A stretch of 42,168 bases of DNA, taken from positions 1 through 42,168 of the forward strand of contig CALLCZ010000012.1 of assembly GCA_937998645.1 (NCBI GenBank), given 5' to 3'. Below, one piece after another: positions 1 to 8,233 of this stretch (its first letter is position 1; each line of letters starts with the position of its first letter). Source of the stretch: an uncultured Gammaproteobacteria bacterium (GTDB lineage Bacteria > Pseudomonadota > Gammaproteobacteria > SZUA-229). Below the pieces are notes generated by a model, which had not been told where the DNA came from, did no database searches, and worked only from the letters and a program-made list of their open reading frames with translations. The translations under genes were made by a program, and so were the position numbers.

Positions 1-1
1 T

Positions 2-577
2 GATGTAGATGAAGGCCTGATCACACTTGACGGTCGTGACATTCGCGATTTCAAACTCGAAAACCTGCGTAGCCATATTGCCTTTGTTGGTCAGGATGTA
101 GTGCTTTTTAATGATACTGTTGCGCATAATATTGCATATGGATCAATGCGTGATGCTGATATAAGCCAGATTGAACTGGCCGCCAAATCAGCCTATGCCG
201 ATGAATTTATCAGCGCACTCAAACATGGCTACCAGACAATCGTTGGTGAGCGTGGCTTGATGCTCTCGGGTGGTCAACGTCAACGTATAGCGATTGCCAG
301 GGCACTACTCGCGAATGCGCCGGTTTTGATACTGGATGAGGCAACTTCGGCGCTCGATACTGAATCTGAAAGATTTATACAGTCTTCGCTGGAACAGCTG
401 ATGAAGAACCGCACTACTCTGGTTATTGCACATCGGCTTTCAACGATTGAGAACGCAGACAAAATCGTTGTGCTGGATGCAGGTAAAATTGTTGAGACAG
501 GCAGCCATCAACAACTACTCGACAAGAATGGACATTATGCTGCTCTACACCAGATGCAGTTCGAAGATAAGGAATAA
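2..577 (+). CDS. msbA: Lipid A export ABC transporter MsbA, C-terminal part (partial)
   Basis: The reading frame is open from the window edge, so the 5' part (membrane domain and Walker A) lies outside. What remains is most of the nucleotide-binding domain: a Q-loop ([10 protein letters not shown]), the ABC signature [15 protein letters not shown], Walker [13 protein letters not shown] and the switch histidine in VIAHRLST. MsbA flips core-lipid A across the inner membrane as a homodimer. The family is assigned mainly from context: the stop codon overlaps the start of lpxK, and ycaR and kdsB follow, the standard gammaproteobacterial order. Other type-I exporters share these motifs, so without the neighbours only 'exporter ATPase domain' could be said. 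Confidence 0.9.
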   Translation, partial: DVDEGLITLDGRDIRDFKLENLRSHIAFVGQDVVLFNDTVAHNIAYGSMRDADISQIELAAKSAYADEFISALKHGYQTIVGERGLMLSGGQRQRIAIARALLANAPVLILDEATSALDTESERFIQSSLEQLMKNRTTLVIAHRLSTIENADKIVVLDAGKIVETGSHQQLLDKNGHYAALHQMQFEDKE

Positions 578-1566
578 TGAACAGACTGGATCATTACTGG
601 TATAGCCAGAATCCTCTGGCCTGGATGTTGCTGCCTTTATCCTGGCTGTTTTGTGCCGTATCGATGCTGCGTCGTTTAATGTATGTCTATGGTCTGCTGC
701 CTGCTCACGCTATGCCGGTACCGGTAATCATTGTTGGCAATATCTCTGTAGGTGGCACAGGTAAAACACCCCTGTTGATTGCGTTGTGCGAATATCTGAC
801 TAATCAGGGCTTTAAGCCAGGCGTTGTCAGCCGTGGATACGGTGCGTCTATGAGCGGTGATCACCCGGTTACGGTGAACAACGATGCCGCTGCTTGCGGG
901 GATGAACCCGTGTTGATCAAACAGCGCACTGGCTGCCCTGTAATTATTGGCAGTGACCGGGTAGCTGCAGCAAACAAGCTGTTGGCCGAAAATGATTGCG
1001 ATGTCATTCTCAGTGATGATGGCATGCAGCATTATCGACTGAAGCGGAATATAGAAATTGCTGTTGTCGATACAGTAAGAAAATTCGGCAATGGATTTTG
1101 TCTTCCTGCAGGACCCTTGCGTGAACCCGTATCAAGGCTGCGCAAGGTAAACATGATTGTGCATCATGGAGATACCGACGATAACTACCACTTCACTCTC
1201 GAATTTGGCGAAGCCGTTAACCTGGTAACAGGGAAGAACAAAAATCTGGATTTATTTACAACAGGGGTCGTTCATGCGGTTGCAGGTATTGGTCATCCTG
1301 AAAGATTCTTCAACCAGCTACGGGCAAGGGGTCTGGAAGTGGTTGAACATGCATTTCCGGATCATCATGCGTATACAAGTGGTGATATCGATTTTGCAGA
1401 TACCTCACCAATATTGATGACTGAAAAGGACGCAGTAAAATGCATACGTCTGCAACCGATTATGAAAAACGGCGATACAATTGACAATATCTGGGTAGTG
1501 CCGGTGAGTGCGAAAATATCAGACCAGCTTGGTTCAGACTTGTCTCAATTAATCAAGCAGCGCTAA
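577..1566 (+). CDS. lpxK: Tetraacyldisaccharide 4'-kinase LpxK
   Basis: LpxK phosphorylates the 4' position of the lipid A disaccharide on the inner face of the cytoplasmic membrane, the sixth step of the Raetz pathway. The 329-residue length is normal. The N-terminus carries the expected membrane helix (about residues 12-35, NPLAWMLLPLSWLFCAVSML). It is followed by the P-loop ISVGGTGKTPLL (about 56-67) and the family motif SDDGMQHYRLKRN (about 148-160). The start ATG shares one base with the msbA stop, and the stop TAA shares one base with the next ATG, so translation is probably coupled through the operon. Confidence 0.96.
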   Translation: MNRLDHYWYSQNPLAWMLLPLSWLFCAVSMLRRLMYVYGLLPAHAMPVPVIIVGNISVGGTGKTPLLIALCEYLTNQGFKPGVVSRGYGASMSGDHPVTVNNDAAACGDEPVLIKQRTGCPVIIGSDRVAAANKLLAENDCDVILSDDGMQHYRLKRNIEIAVVDTVRKFGNGFCLPAGPLREPVSRLRKVNMIVHHGDTDDNYHFTLEFGEAVNLVTGKNKNLDLFTTGVVHAVAGIGHPERFFNQLRARGLEVVEHAFPDHHAYTSGDIDFADTSPILMTEKDAVKCIRLQPIMKNGDTIDNIWVVPVSAKISDQLGSDLSQLIKQR

Positions 1567-1742
1567 TGAAAAAGAAACTACTGAATATCCTGGTTTGCCC
1601 ACTATGCAAGGGTAAACTTCAATACAATAAAAAAAGTTCAGAGCTTGAATGTGGCCATGACAAACTGGCATTCCCGGTTCGTAACGGTGTACCCGCCCTG
1701 CTTGAAATGGATGCCCGGAAACTTACACATAACACCAGATAG
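1566..1742 (+). CDS. ycaR: Trm112/YcaR-family small zinc-ribbon-like protein
   Basis: This 58-residue protein begins MKKKLLNILVCPLCKGKL and ends with the family's FPVRNGVPALLEMDAR segment. Its stop codon is at 1740-1742. Cysteines sit in a CPLC pair and a later ECGH, a partial zinc-ribbon pattern; bacterial YcaR proteins often keep only some of the four Cys. The start overlaps the lpxK stop (TAATG), and the gene occupies the same slot as E. coli ycaR, between lpxK and kdsB. The precise role of bacterial Trm112-like proteins is unsettled. The eukaryotic relative is an activator subunit of methyltransferases. Confidence 0.9.
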   Translation: MKKKLLNILVCPLCKGKLQYNKKSSELECGHDKLAFPVRNGVPALLEMDARKLTHNTR

Positions 1743-1778
1743 TCTACAATTCATCGTACCTGACTGACCCTGATAATA

Positions 1779-2534
1779 ATGACTGAAGAATTCAAAATAA
1801 TAATACCTGCCCGCTATCATTCCAGCCGTTTTCCAGGAAAGCCGTTGGCAGATATCCATGGTAAGCCTATGATTCAGCGTGTTTATGAAGCGGCTGTGGA
1901 TGCTGGCGCCAGTGAGGTGGTTATCGCTACAGATAGTATGTTGATCGGCATGGCTGCAGAAGAATTCGGTGCCCCGGTCTGTATGACGTTGGAACAGCAT
2001 GCAACCGGGACTGACCGTTTGTGTGAGGTCGTGGAAAAGCTCGAATGGACGGATGATACCGTCGTGGTCAATTTACAGGGAGATGAGCCGCTAATGCCGC
2101 CGGCAATCGTCAACCAGGTCGCAATCAACCTGATAAATAACAGTGAGGCTGGTTGCGCCACACTCTATACCGGGCTCTCAAGTGAAGATGCCGGTGACCC
2201 TAATGTTGTCAAAGTGGTTACAGATGCAAAGGGTTATGCCCTGTATTTCAGCCGCTCGGTTATCCCGTATATACGCGACACCGATGATGCAGCAGTCGCC
2301 GGTCTGGTTTACAAAAAGCATATCGGCCTTTATGCATACAAAGTAGATTTGCTTAAAAAGTTCAGGGCTATGCAATCCTGCGAGCTTGAGCAGGCTGAGA
2401 AGCTTGAGCAGCTCAGACTAATGTGGCACGGTGTAAAAATCCATGTAGCACAGGCCAGCTCGATACCTGGTCATGGGGTCGATACTCCTGAAGATCTTGA
2501 AAGAATCAAATCGGCTATCGCCCCGGATTATTAA
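1779..2534 (+). CDS. kdsB: 3-deoxy-manno-octulosonate cytidylyltransferase KdsB
   Basis: KdsB makes CMP-KDO from CTP and KDO, the activated sugar that is attached to lipid A. The 251-residue product has the full family pattern: N-terminal nucleotide-binding IIPARYHSSRFPGKPL (about 8-23), the HGKPMIQRVYE segment, the substrate-binding TGTDRL (about 77-82), the metal-binding NLQGDEPLMP (about 98-107), and a C-terminal VDTPEDLERI. It starts 36 bp after the ycaR stop and closes the lipid A/KDO operon. No strong terminator follows directly; repeat element A lies downstream. Confidence 0.97.
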   Translation: MTEEFKIIIPARYHSSRFPGKPLADIHGKPMIQRVYEAAVDAGASEVVIATDSMLIGMAAEEFGAPVCMTLEQHATGTDRLCEVVEKLEWTDDTVVVNLQGDEPLMPPAIVNQVAINLINNSEAGCATLYTGLSSEDAGDPNVVKVVTDAKGYALYFSRSVIPYIRDTDDAAVAGLVYKKHIGLYAYKVDLLKKFRAMQSCELEQAEKLEQLRLMWHGVKIHVAQASSIPGHGVDTPEDLERIKSAIAPDY

Positions 2535-2598
2535 GAATCACATATATTCAATTGACCAGCTGTAATAACCGGAATACGGAAAATAGATCACTGATATG

Positions 2599-2837
2599 TT
2601 TTCTCGCAGAGGCGCAAAGGACGCAGAGGTTAATACTTGTTTGGATTACACTGAGTGTAGGAGCGGTTTTAGCAGTGAACAGTCATAATTTTGGCTAAAG
2701 CTGCGCCAACGTCTAATAAACTCTTGAGCTATGTGCTTCTGTGGAAAGGTATTGATTGTATCAACTAAGCCTGATGAAAACTCAAATCATATTGTTTTTA
2801 TTTCTTTCTTTGCGTCCTCTGCGCCTCTGCGAGAAAA
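2599..2837. repeat. Nested inverted repeat, copy A (between kdsB and rlmKL)
   Basis: The left outer arm (2599-2629) starts TTTTCTCGCAGAGGCGCAAA. The right outer arm (about 2808-2837) is its near-perfect reverse complement and ends CTCTGCGAGAAAA. Inside lies a weaker inner inverted pair: GTAGGAGCGGTTTTAGCAG (from 2658) against a degenerate partner near 2691-2710. This is the longest copy (about 240 bp). It fills most of the 398-bp kdsB-rlmKL gap, which holds no convincing gene; open frames here run through the repeat arms. Confidence 0.85.
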
Positions 2838-2932
2838 AAATAACTTTTTCTTGTTCTGCGCACAGCATAGCCTTGGGAAATCTGTCCGTAAGCAATGGCT
2901 TAATTCTGGGCTACTGCAATTAGAGATATAAC

Positions 2933-5107
2933 GTGAGTCAAAACCTGACACTTTTCGCCACCTGCCCAAAGGGCGTGGAAGACTTACTTGCTGAAGAATG
3001 CAGGCAACAGCATCTAACTGAAGTCAGCACAACGCATGGCGGCGTATTCTGCCAGGGGGATCTTGAAAAAGCCTACAGGCTCTGTTTATGGTCGAGGGTT
3101 GCGAGCAGGGTGTTATTGAAATTGCATGAGTTCCCCGTGTCTGGTCACGATGATCTTTATCTGGGCGTGCAGACGATCGACTGGAGTTCCCACCTGGACA
3201 GTAGCGGCAGTTTTGCCATCGATGTCCATACTACGCATCAGCAAATCAATAACAGTCACTATGCTACACTGAAAATCAAAGATGCAATAGCTGATCAATT
3301 CACACAGAAATACAAGCACCGTCCTGATGTGAAACGAGATCGTCCTGATGTGCGAATCAATGCCTATATCGATAAACATAACTGCACACTTTACCTCGAT
3401 CTATCCGGAGAGCCACTGCATAAACGCGGCTATCGTCAACAGGCGGGGGCGGCGCCACTAAAGGAGAATCTGGCAGCAGCAATATTAATACGCGCGCACT
3501 GGACCCAAATGGCAATGGAGAACCGGCCGCTAATTGACCCGCTTTGCGGTTCTGCAACACTGCTGCTGGAAGCGGCATACATGGCTGCAGGCATAGCCCC
3601 GGGTTTGTTACGCAGCTATTTTGGTTTCATTAACTGGAAGCAGCATGAGCCGGAAATCTGGGAGCAATTGATCAACGAGGCGAAGCAGGGTATCGATAGA
3701 GACAGGGTGCCAAGGCTGATCGGTATTGAAAAGTCATATAAAGTCGCTGAAATAGCCCGGGAAAACATTCATGCGGCGGGACTGGACAGCATAATTGAAA
3801 TCAAGCAGGCAGATTCTGTCGACGTGGTCAGAGACCTGCCGGACGTAACGGGATTGATCGTCACAAACCCGCCTTATGGAAAGCGTATTGGGGAGAGCAA
3901 GCAGCTGAAAAGCCTTTATCTGGAGCTTGGCAGGAAGCTTAAGACCCGGTTTCCAGGCTGGAATATTGCGCTATTCACCGCAAGTCATGAACTTGCAAAA
4001 TTCTTTGGTTTGCGCGCCCATCATAAAAATACTTTATACAATGGCCCGTTGAAGTGTACCTTGTATCAGTATCGCATACGTGACATCAAAACAACATCAT
4101 CCAGGCCTGATGTGACGGACAATGAGGCGGCGTCAGGTAAAGATGCCGAAATGTTTGCCAACCGGCTGTTAAAAAATATCAAACACCTGTCAAAGTGGGT
4201 GCGTAAGGACAACATCAGTTGTTACCGTGTTTACGATGCTGACATACCGCAATATGCTATTGCCGTTGATATCTATGAAAACTGGGTCCATGTTCAGGAA
4301 TATGAACCGCCCAGAACAGTTGATACTGTACAGGCTTTCGTTCGCCTCAATGATGCGGTAGACGCAATTTCAGCAATTCTTCAAACCGACAAAAGCAGAA
4401 TCATACTGAAAACAAGGAAGAAACAAAGTGGAGCAGAACAATATACACGTCATGACGAAACATACGATACGTTAATCGCCAATGAGTACGGGCTCAAATT
4501 CAGGGTAAACCTGAAGGATTACCTGGATACCGGGCTGTTTCTCGACCATCGCCTTACGCGAAAACTGATTTCACGGATTGCAAAAAACAGGTCATTCCTT
4601 AACCTGTTTGCCTATACCGGGACTGCAACTGTATATGCTGCTGCCGGCGGCGCCATTTCATCGACTACTGTAGATATGTCTAATACTTATCTTGCATGGG
4701 CGCAGGATAATCTCGAACTGAACAACTTCTCTGGCAAGCAGCACGAGTTTATTCGAGAGGACTGTATCAAGTGGTTGTCTGATGCAAAAAATGAGGGCAG
4801 GCGTTACCAGCTGATATTTCTCGATCCGCCTACATTCTCAAATTCAAAGCGCATGGATCACACGCTTGATATCAAAAGAGACCACGTAGAGCTTATAAAT
4901 CAGGCTATGGAATTACTCGATGATGGCGGAGTGCTGATTTTTTCCTGTAACGCACACGGATTCAAGCTTGATCAAAAGCAACTCGAGGAGTATTCAATAC
5001 GTGATATCACACGCATGACTACATCAGAAGACTTTCGAAGAAAACCGGCCCATGTTTGCTGGTGTCTGGCCAGGGATGCCGACACATTAAAAATATGCAA
5101 ACTGTAA
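2933..5107 (+). CDS. rlmL: 23S rRNA (guanine2445-N2/guanine2069-N7) methyltransferase RlmKL
   Basis: This is a two-enzyme fusion of 724 residues (E. coli RlmL is about 702). An N-terminal THUMP RNA-binding region (about 45-155) precedes a first Rossmann methyltransferase with DPLCGSATLL and the catalytic NPPYGKR, which matches the m2G2445 enzyme. The C-terminal half (from about 530) is the RlmK module with LDTGLFLDHR, NLFAYTGTATVYAAAGGA and LDPPTFSNSKRM, which makes m7G2069. The start is GTG at 2933 with a weak ribosome-binding site; no better in-frame start is near. It stands alone on the plus strand, converging on rsd. Confidence 0.95.
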   Translation: MSQNLTLFATCPKGVEDLLAEECRQQHLTEVSTTHGGVFCQGDLEKAYRLCLWSRVASRVLLKLHEFPVSGHDDLYLGVQTIDWSSHLDSSGSFAIDVHTTHQQINNSHYATLKIKDAIADQFTQKYKHRPDVKRDRPDVRINAYIDKHNCTLYLDLSGEPLHKRGYRQQAGAAPLKENLAAAILIRAHWTQMAMENRPLIDPLCGSATLLLEAAYMAAGIAPGLLRSYFGFINWKQHEPEIWEQLINEAKQGIDRDRVPRLIGIEKSYKVAEIARENIHAAGLDSIIEIKQADSVDVVRDLPDVTGLIVTNPPYGKRIGESKQLKSLYLELGRKLKTRFPGWNIALFTASHELAKFFGLRAHHKNTLYNGPLKCTLYQYRIRDIKTTSSRPDVTDNEAASGKDAEMFANRLLKNIKHLSKWVRKDNISCYRVYDADIPQYAIAVDIYENWVHVQEYEPPRTVDTVQAFVRLNDAVDAISAILQTDKSRIILKTRKKQSGAEQYTRHDETYDTLIANEYGLKFRVNLKDYLDTGLFLDHRLTRKLISRIAKNRSFLNLFAYTGTATVYAAAGGAISSTTVDMSNTYLAWAQDNLELNNFSGKQHEFIREDCIKWLSDAKNEGRRYQLIFLDPPTFSNSKRMDHTLDIKRDHVELINQAMELLDDGGVLIFSCNAHGFKLDQKQLEEYSIRDITRMTTSEDFRRKPAHVCWCLARDADTLKICKL

Positions 5108-5195
5108 TTTACAGTACTTGCCGCGACCCGATCTGACAGTTACTGTTCCTATTGTTTTACTGTCGGCTCAATTCTGAGCTCTGAGCCAGTTGATT

Positions 5196-5696
5196 TCAGG
5201 CAGTGCTGACAGCAGCTCTGGCAGCGTCTGGTGCCATTGAGAGCAGGGTGTTGATGAACCTGTCCTCAAGATCAATTCTTGTAGCCAGCTCTTCACCGAG
5301 TTTTGAAAGATGCTCGGGTAACTGCTCCAGCAGATCAGGATTGAAATTTGCTGAAGTATCGTACAGGTCATTAAATGCCACGGCGACCGCGGTTGTTTCC
5401 GAAATCCTGCTGAAGACCTGGTCAGCAAGCTGCACAATTTCCGACCTGCGTTCTTCCTTTTCCTCGATTCGACGGTAGATTTCAAAGTGGCCGGTGGCCA
5501 GGTAATCAACCAGATCCTGGCAGAACTCCTGCAACAGCTCCAGGGTCACTTCGTTATCACCCGGATTCTGGTCAGCATGACTGGCCAGATTGTAATACTG
5601 TGACAGAACGTTATTACGCTCTGCAATCAGCTGTTTGATTTCTTTCCTGGTTCGCGCTCGGCGATCAGGTGGTGGTTGTTTCGTAGCCGTGTTCAT
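5196..5696 (-). CDS. rsd: Rsd/AlgQ family anti-sigma-70 regulator
   Basis: Rsd-type proteins bind the housekeeping sigma factor RpoD and shift RNA polymerase toward alternative sigma factors; AlgQ is the Pseudomonas relative. The match is by characteristic segments: LLQEFCQDLVDYLATGHFEIYRRI corresponds to the E. coli FCQSLVDYLSAGHFSIYERI block, and the ATRIDLEDRFI block matches ARFVLEDKLI near the end. I chose ATG at 5696 (166 residues) because GGAG lies 9 nt upstream; a GTG at 5714 would add six residues. The protein is helical and charged, with no signal peptide. It is transcribed alone, converging on rlmKL. Confidence 0.8.
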   Translation of the reverse strand: MNTATKQPPPDRRARTRKEIKQLIAERNNVLSQYYNLASHADQNPGDNEVTLELLQEFCQDLVDYLATGHFEIYRRIEEKEERRSEIVQLADQVFSRISETTAVAVAFNDLYDTSANFNPDLLEQLPEHLSKLGEELATRIDLEDRFINTLLSMAPDAARAAVSTA

Positions 5697-6116
5697 CTCT
5701 TCGGGCTCCCTCACGATTGATAATATTTCTGTTCAGTTAGTAACTTGTTTTTTTGTTTAATATTCAATTAGACGACATATTTACCGACATGGATACATAA
5801 AATCAAGTAGTCAAACGTGCGGTTAATAATCATTGATAATTAAGCGACCGATCTTACTAGAAATCAATCAATTAGTCTTTACTAAGTTGTTACGCCAATA
5901 AAGCAGATGTGTTCCATACAATTAAATAAGTAATTATTAATATAATAAAAGTGTTGAGCGAGAAGTAATAAAAAGCCTGCATGGCTACGCTGATAATGCC
6001 TGAATAGTGGAAAAAACAGATATATATTCTAAATTTAGTGTTGTATTTACCGAAGTAAGAAACGCTATTTCAGTGAAGTTTACAGAATCTTTACAAAATT
6101 TATCCAGGGTAAGAAC
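5697..6116. other. AT-rich divergent intergenic region, no gene seen
   Basis: About 420 bp separate the divergent starts of rsd and the 6117 gene. The stretch is strongly AT-rich and must hold both promoters. A TATAAT hexamer occurs at 5941-5946, but I find no well-spaced -35 partner, so I do not call a promoter. No frame with a ribosome-binding site and plausible protein composition was found, and there is no copy of the CGCAGAG repeat family. Confidence 0.5.
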
Positions 6117-6824
6117 ATGAGCGAAGAAGTTGGTCGTGCTGAAGATGAAATTACAGAAATTACGCTGTCTTCCGGTTTGGATGATGATGCGCATTTAAAG
6201 CCTGAACATGTAAACATTGTTTATGTTCAGGAGCAGAAGTTCAAAGGGGTAAAGCGTAGTTACAAGATCTTTAATGAAACACAGCTCTACTACACTCAGA
6301 AATCATTCAGACACAGGGAAAACACCAAGCATCGTGTTAACCTGAGTTATGTAAATGCCCGGCCTGAACGCGAATGCACGGTCGCCTGGAGCTGGCTCAG
6401 CACCGCGTTTGCGACTGTCGTATGGTCAATGCTTTTACTCTATGTTGGTCTGTTTACACAATACAAAGCTGACTACATTGTAATTGTGGGTGTATTGCTG
6501 GGGACCTTCAGCATGATCTCGATGTTGATTTTCTATTATCGGACTCAGGACAAACTGATTTTTTGCAGCCATGTCGGCAAAATCCCGCTGTTTGTAGTAT
6601 CAAACCACAAACCCGGGAACAAGGAATTCGACACATTCATGGAGTCACTGGGACAGCACATCAAATCCGCCCAGGATAAATTGTCAATGCATCAACGTCT
6701 TGCGGGAGAATTAAAGGATTTACGCCGTACCAGAGATGAGGGCAGGATCACTAATGAACAGTATGAATCGGCCAGGAATACCATCTTCAAACACGAGGCT
6801 TTCCAGATAAAACAGGGCTCATGA
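6117..6824 (+). CDS. Unknown two-helix membrane protein with SHOCT-like C-terminus
   Basis: I do not recognise a characterised family. The 235-residue protein has a soluble acidic N-terminal part (1-90), then two hydrophobic helices (about 98-121 and 124-144, STAFATVVWSMLLLYVGLF and YIVIVGVLLGTFSMISMLIFYY). A cytosolic C-terminal half follows, ending in LRRTRDEGRITNEQYESARN, which resembles a SHOCT module (short C-terminal domain that assists oligomerisation). The N-terminal and middle parts may form a PH-like fold, but this is a guess. The start ATG has AGGG 7 nt upstream. It could be co-transcribed with the DsrE gene 50 bp downstream. Confidence 0.7.
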   Translation: MSEEVGRAEDEITEITLSSGLDDDAHLKPEHVNIVYVQEQKFKGVKRSYKIFNETQLYYTQKSFRHRENTKHRVNLSYVNARPERECTVAWSWLSTAFATVVWSMLLLYVGLFTQYKADYIVIVGVLLGTFSMISMLIFYYRTQDKLIFCSHVGKIPLFVVSNHKPGNKEFDTFMESLGQHIKSAQDKLSMHQRLAGELKDLRRTRDEGRITNEQYESARNTIFKHEAFQIKQGS

Positions 6825-6874
6825 TCTGTACATATACTCGGGTGGCGCTATTATATGCTATCGAGGGTATATGA

Positions 6875-7351
6875 ATGAAAAAACCAGACAAATTAAGAAG
6901 ACAACTTCTGCGACTGACCGGCCTGTTTGGCGCCGGTATAGCCGCAAAAGCCGTGCATGCACATCACACCGAAACGCATTTCGAGGATTCATCAACGCAT
7001 AAGCTGGTATATCAGTGCAACAGCGCTGATCATGAGTACCTGGATCATATACTGTTCTCCTGTGGCGAAATGTTGCGTAAATACGGTGACGACATTGAAC
7101 TGATCGTGGCGGTATTCGGCCCGGGAATCCATTTACTGGGCAAGAAGCCGGGCAGGGCGATAAGTCATATGCAGCAGCAACGCGCCGGCTCATTGAGTGA
7201 TTACGGTGTTGCATTCCATGCCTGCGGCAATACCATGAAATCACTTGGCTGGACGGAGGATGATCTGCTGGATTTCGCCAGGGTCGTTCCTGTCGGCGTG
7301 GATGATATTATGCAGCTGCAGGAAAAGGGATTTGCCTACCTGAGCTGGTAA
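6875..7351 (+). CDS. Exported DsrE/DsrF-like family protein
   Basis: The first 30 residues look like a twin-arginine signal: LRRQLLRLTG, a hydrophobic LFGAGIAAKA stretch, then VHAHH. The rest is a single DsrE-like domain: KLVYQCNSADHEYLDHIL (strand 1 and helix 1), ELIVAVFGPGIHLL, a YGVAFHACGNTMKSLGW segment with the conserved Cys, and VVPVGVDDIMQLQEKGFAYLSW. Cytoplasmic DsrE/TusD proteins relay sulfur as persulfide. Exported single-domain versions are widespread but poorly understood. It lies 50 bp after the two-helix membrane protein. Its 3' end is followed by repeat copy B and a convergent CYTH gene. Confidence 0.82.
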   Translation: MKKPDKLRRQLLRLTGLFGAGIAAKAVHAHHTETHFEDSSTHKLVYQCNSADHEYLDHILFSCGEMLRKYGDDIELIVAVFGPGIHLLGKKPGRAISHMQQQRAGSLSDYGVAFHACGNTMKSLGWTEDDLLDFARVVPVGVDDIMQLQEKGFAYLSW

Positions 7352-7375
7352 ATTCTGGCTAGTAGCTATAGAAGG

Positions 7376-7516
7376 TTTACCGCAGAGGCGCGGAGGCGCA
7401 GAGTTGTTTTGATTGCTGTAGGAGCGGCTTTAGCTGCAAGCATCGACAGTTCGCGGCTAAAGCCGCTCCTACGAAAACCTGTAATACCCTCTGCGTCTCC
7501 GCGCCTCTGCGGTAAA
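7376..7516. repeat. Nested inverted repeat, copy B (convergent junction)
   Basis: The outer arms are 7376-7403 (begins TTTACCGCAGAGGCGCGGAG) and 7489-7516 (ends CGCGCCTCTGCGGTAAA). The inner arms are GTAGGAGCGGCTTTAGC at 7418-7434 and GCTAAAGCCGCTCCTAC at 7456-7472, a perfect inverted pair. The inner part resembles REP sequences of Pseudomonas and Xanthomonas. It sits exactly between the convergent dsrE-like and CYTH genes, ending 8 bp before the CYTH stop codon. Confidence 0.92.
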
Positions 7517-7523
7517 TTTTTTA

Positions 7524-8213
7524 TTATGTGTCAGCTAAGGCAGTGAAAAAGCGCTCGGCCTTGCTCGGTGCGCTGTGCCATTCAATGCCTGCCTGCTGTA
7601 ACAGCTCGACCAGTGCCGATTCAACATGCGCAGCATCAGTATGTTCAGCGATCTCAACTTCAATCTCATGTTCGATACTGCCATCGGGAAAGGTGCTGGT
7701 ATCAAGCTCAAACTCGAGCTTATCACCGGTATCTGCCCCAGGCAGGATGACAGCTGGAAGATGGATGCGTTCATTGCTGAACTCACCGATGTGAACCAGT
7801 CCGTGGTCGTTGCAGGCAGTATTTATCATAGTCAATATGGGCTCGGACTTGCTTTTGAAATGGTCCCTGATGGCCTGCTGAGGCGTAATCCGACCACGCA
7901 GTAAATCCACGGCAGTCTGTCGTGGTATTGTTACTTCTTCTTCGACACGGCTTGTAAGAATGCTGTTTTCCTTTGGTTGCGGTGTCTTTTCACCTTTTAC
8001 AGTCAGTAGATTCTTATCCTTTTCCTCACGTAATCGAACAGCAAAATGTTTTTTATGCAGGCACAGTGAAGGGCAGTCAAAGAAGTGGTTAATCTGCGTG
8101 ATGCCTTCAGTAAGTACAGACTCCGGAAGCTTCAGATGAGCCACCAGCTGATAGAATGCCTGTTTTTCAGACACGCCGAATTTGAACTCGATTTCTCTGG
8201 ATGGTGGTTTCAT
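7524..8213 (-). CDS. CYTH domain protein (triphosphate tunnel phosphohydrolase or class IV cyclase type)
   Basis: The protein opens with the diagnostic ExExK motif (REIEFKF, residues 6-12). It continues with tunnel residues typical of CYTH enzymes: INHFFDCPSLCL, FAVRLREEKDKNLLTVKGEK (basic residues that bind triphosphate), a central EEEVTIP, and FELDTSTFPDGSIEHEIEVEIAE, which supplies acidic metal ligands. CYTH enzymes cleave triphosphates (inorganic triphosphate, thiamine triphosphate) or act as class IV adenylate cyclases. Sequence alone does not decide. Proximity to ppk1 favours an inorganic tri/polyphosphate substrate. The 229 residues are all CYTH, with no CHAD domain attached. It is likely co-transcribed with the methyltransferase upstream (20-bp gap). 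Confidence 0.88.
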   Translation of the reverse strand: MKPPSREIEFKFGVSEKQAFYQLVAHLKLPESVLTEGITQINHFFDCPSLCLHKKHFAVRLREEKDKNLLTVKGEKTPQPKENSILTSRVEEEVTIPRQTAVDLLRGRITPQQAIRDHFKSKSEPILTMINTACNDHGLVHIGEFSNERIHLPAVILPGADTGDKLEFELDTSTFPDGSIEHEIEVEIAEHTDAAHVESALVELLQQAGIEWHSAPSKAERFFTALADT

Positions 8214-8233
8214 ATTACATCCAGTCTAAGAAG

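Noticed and set aside
2599..2629. Periodic CGCAGAG/CGCAAAG units looked like a start of a CRISPR or tandem array
   Set aside because: Only three to four short units per arm, always mirrored by an inverted arm, with no unique spacers of constant length and no cas genes.
2731..2931. Open frame of 66 codons upstream of rlmKL
   Set aside because: It runs through the right arm of repeat copy A, has no ribosome-binding site, and its peptide is determined by repeat sequence.
5168..5509. Second minus-strand frame overlapping the 3' half of rsd, suggesting a frameshift
   Set aside because: The 5196-5696 frame already holds all Rsd landmark segments to the normal C-terminal end; the other frame is a shadow.
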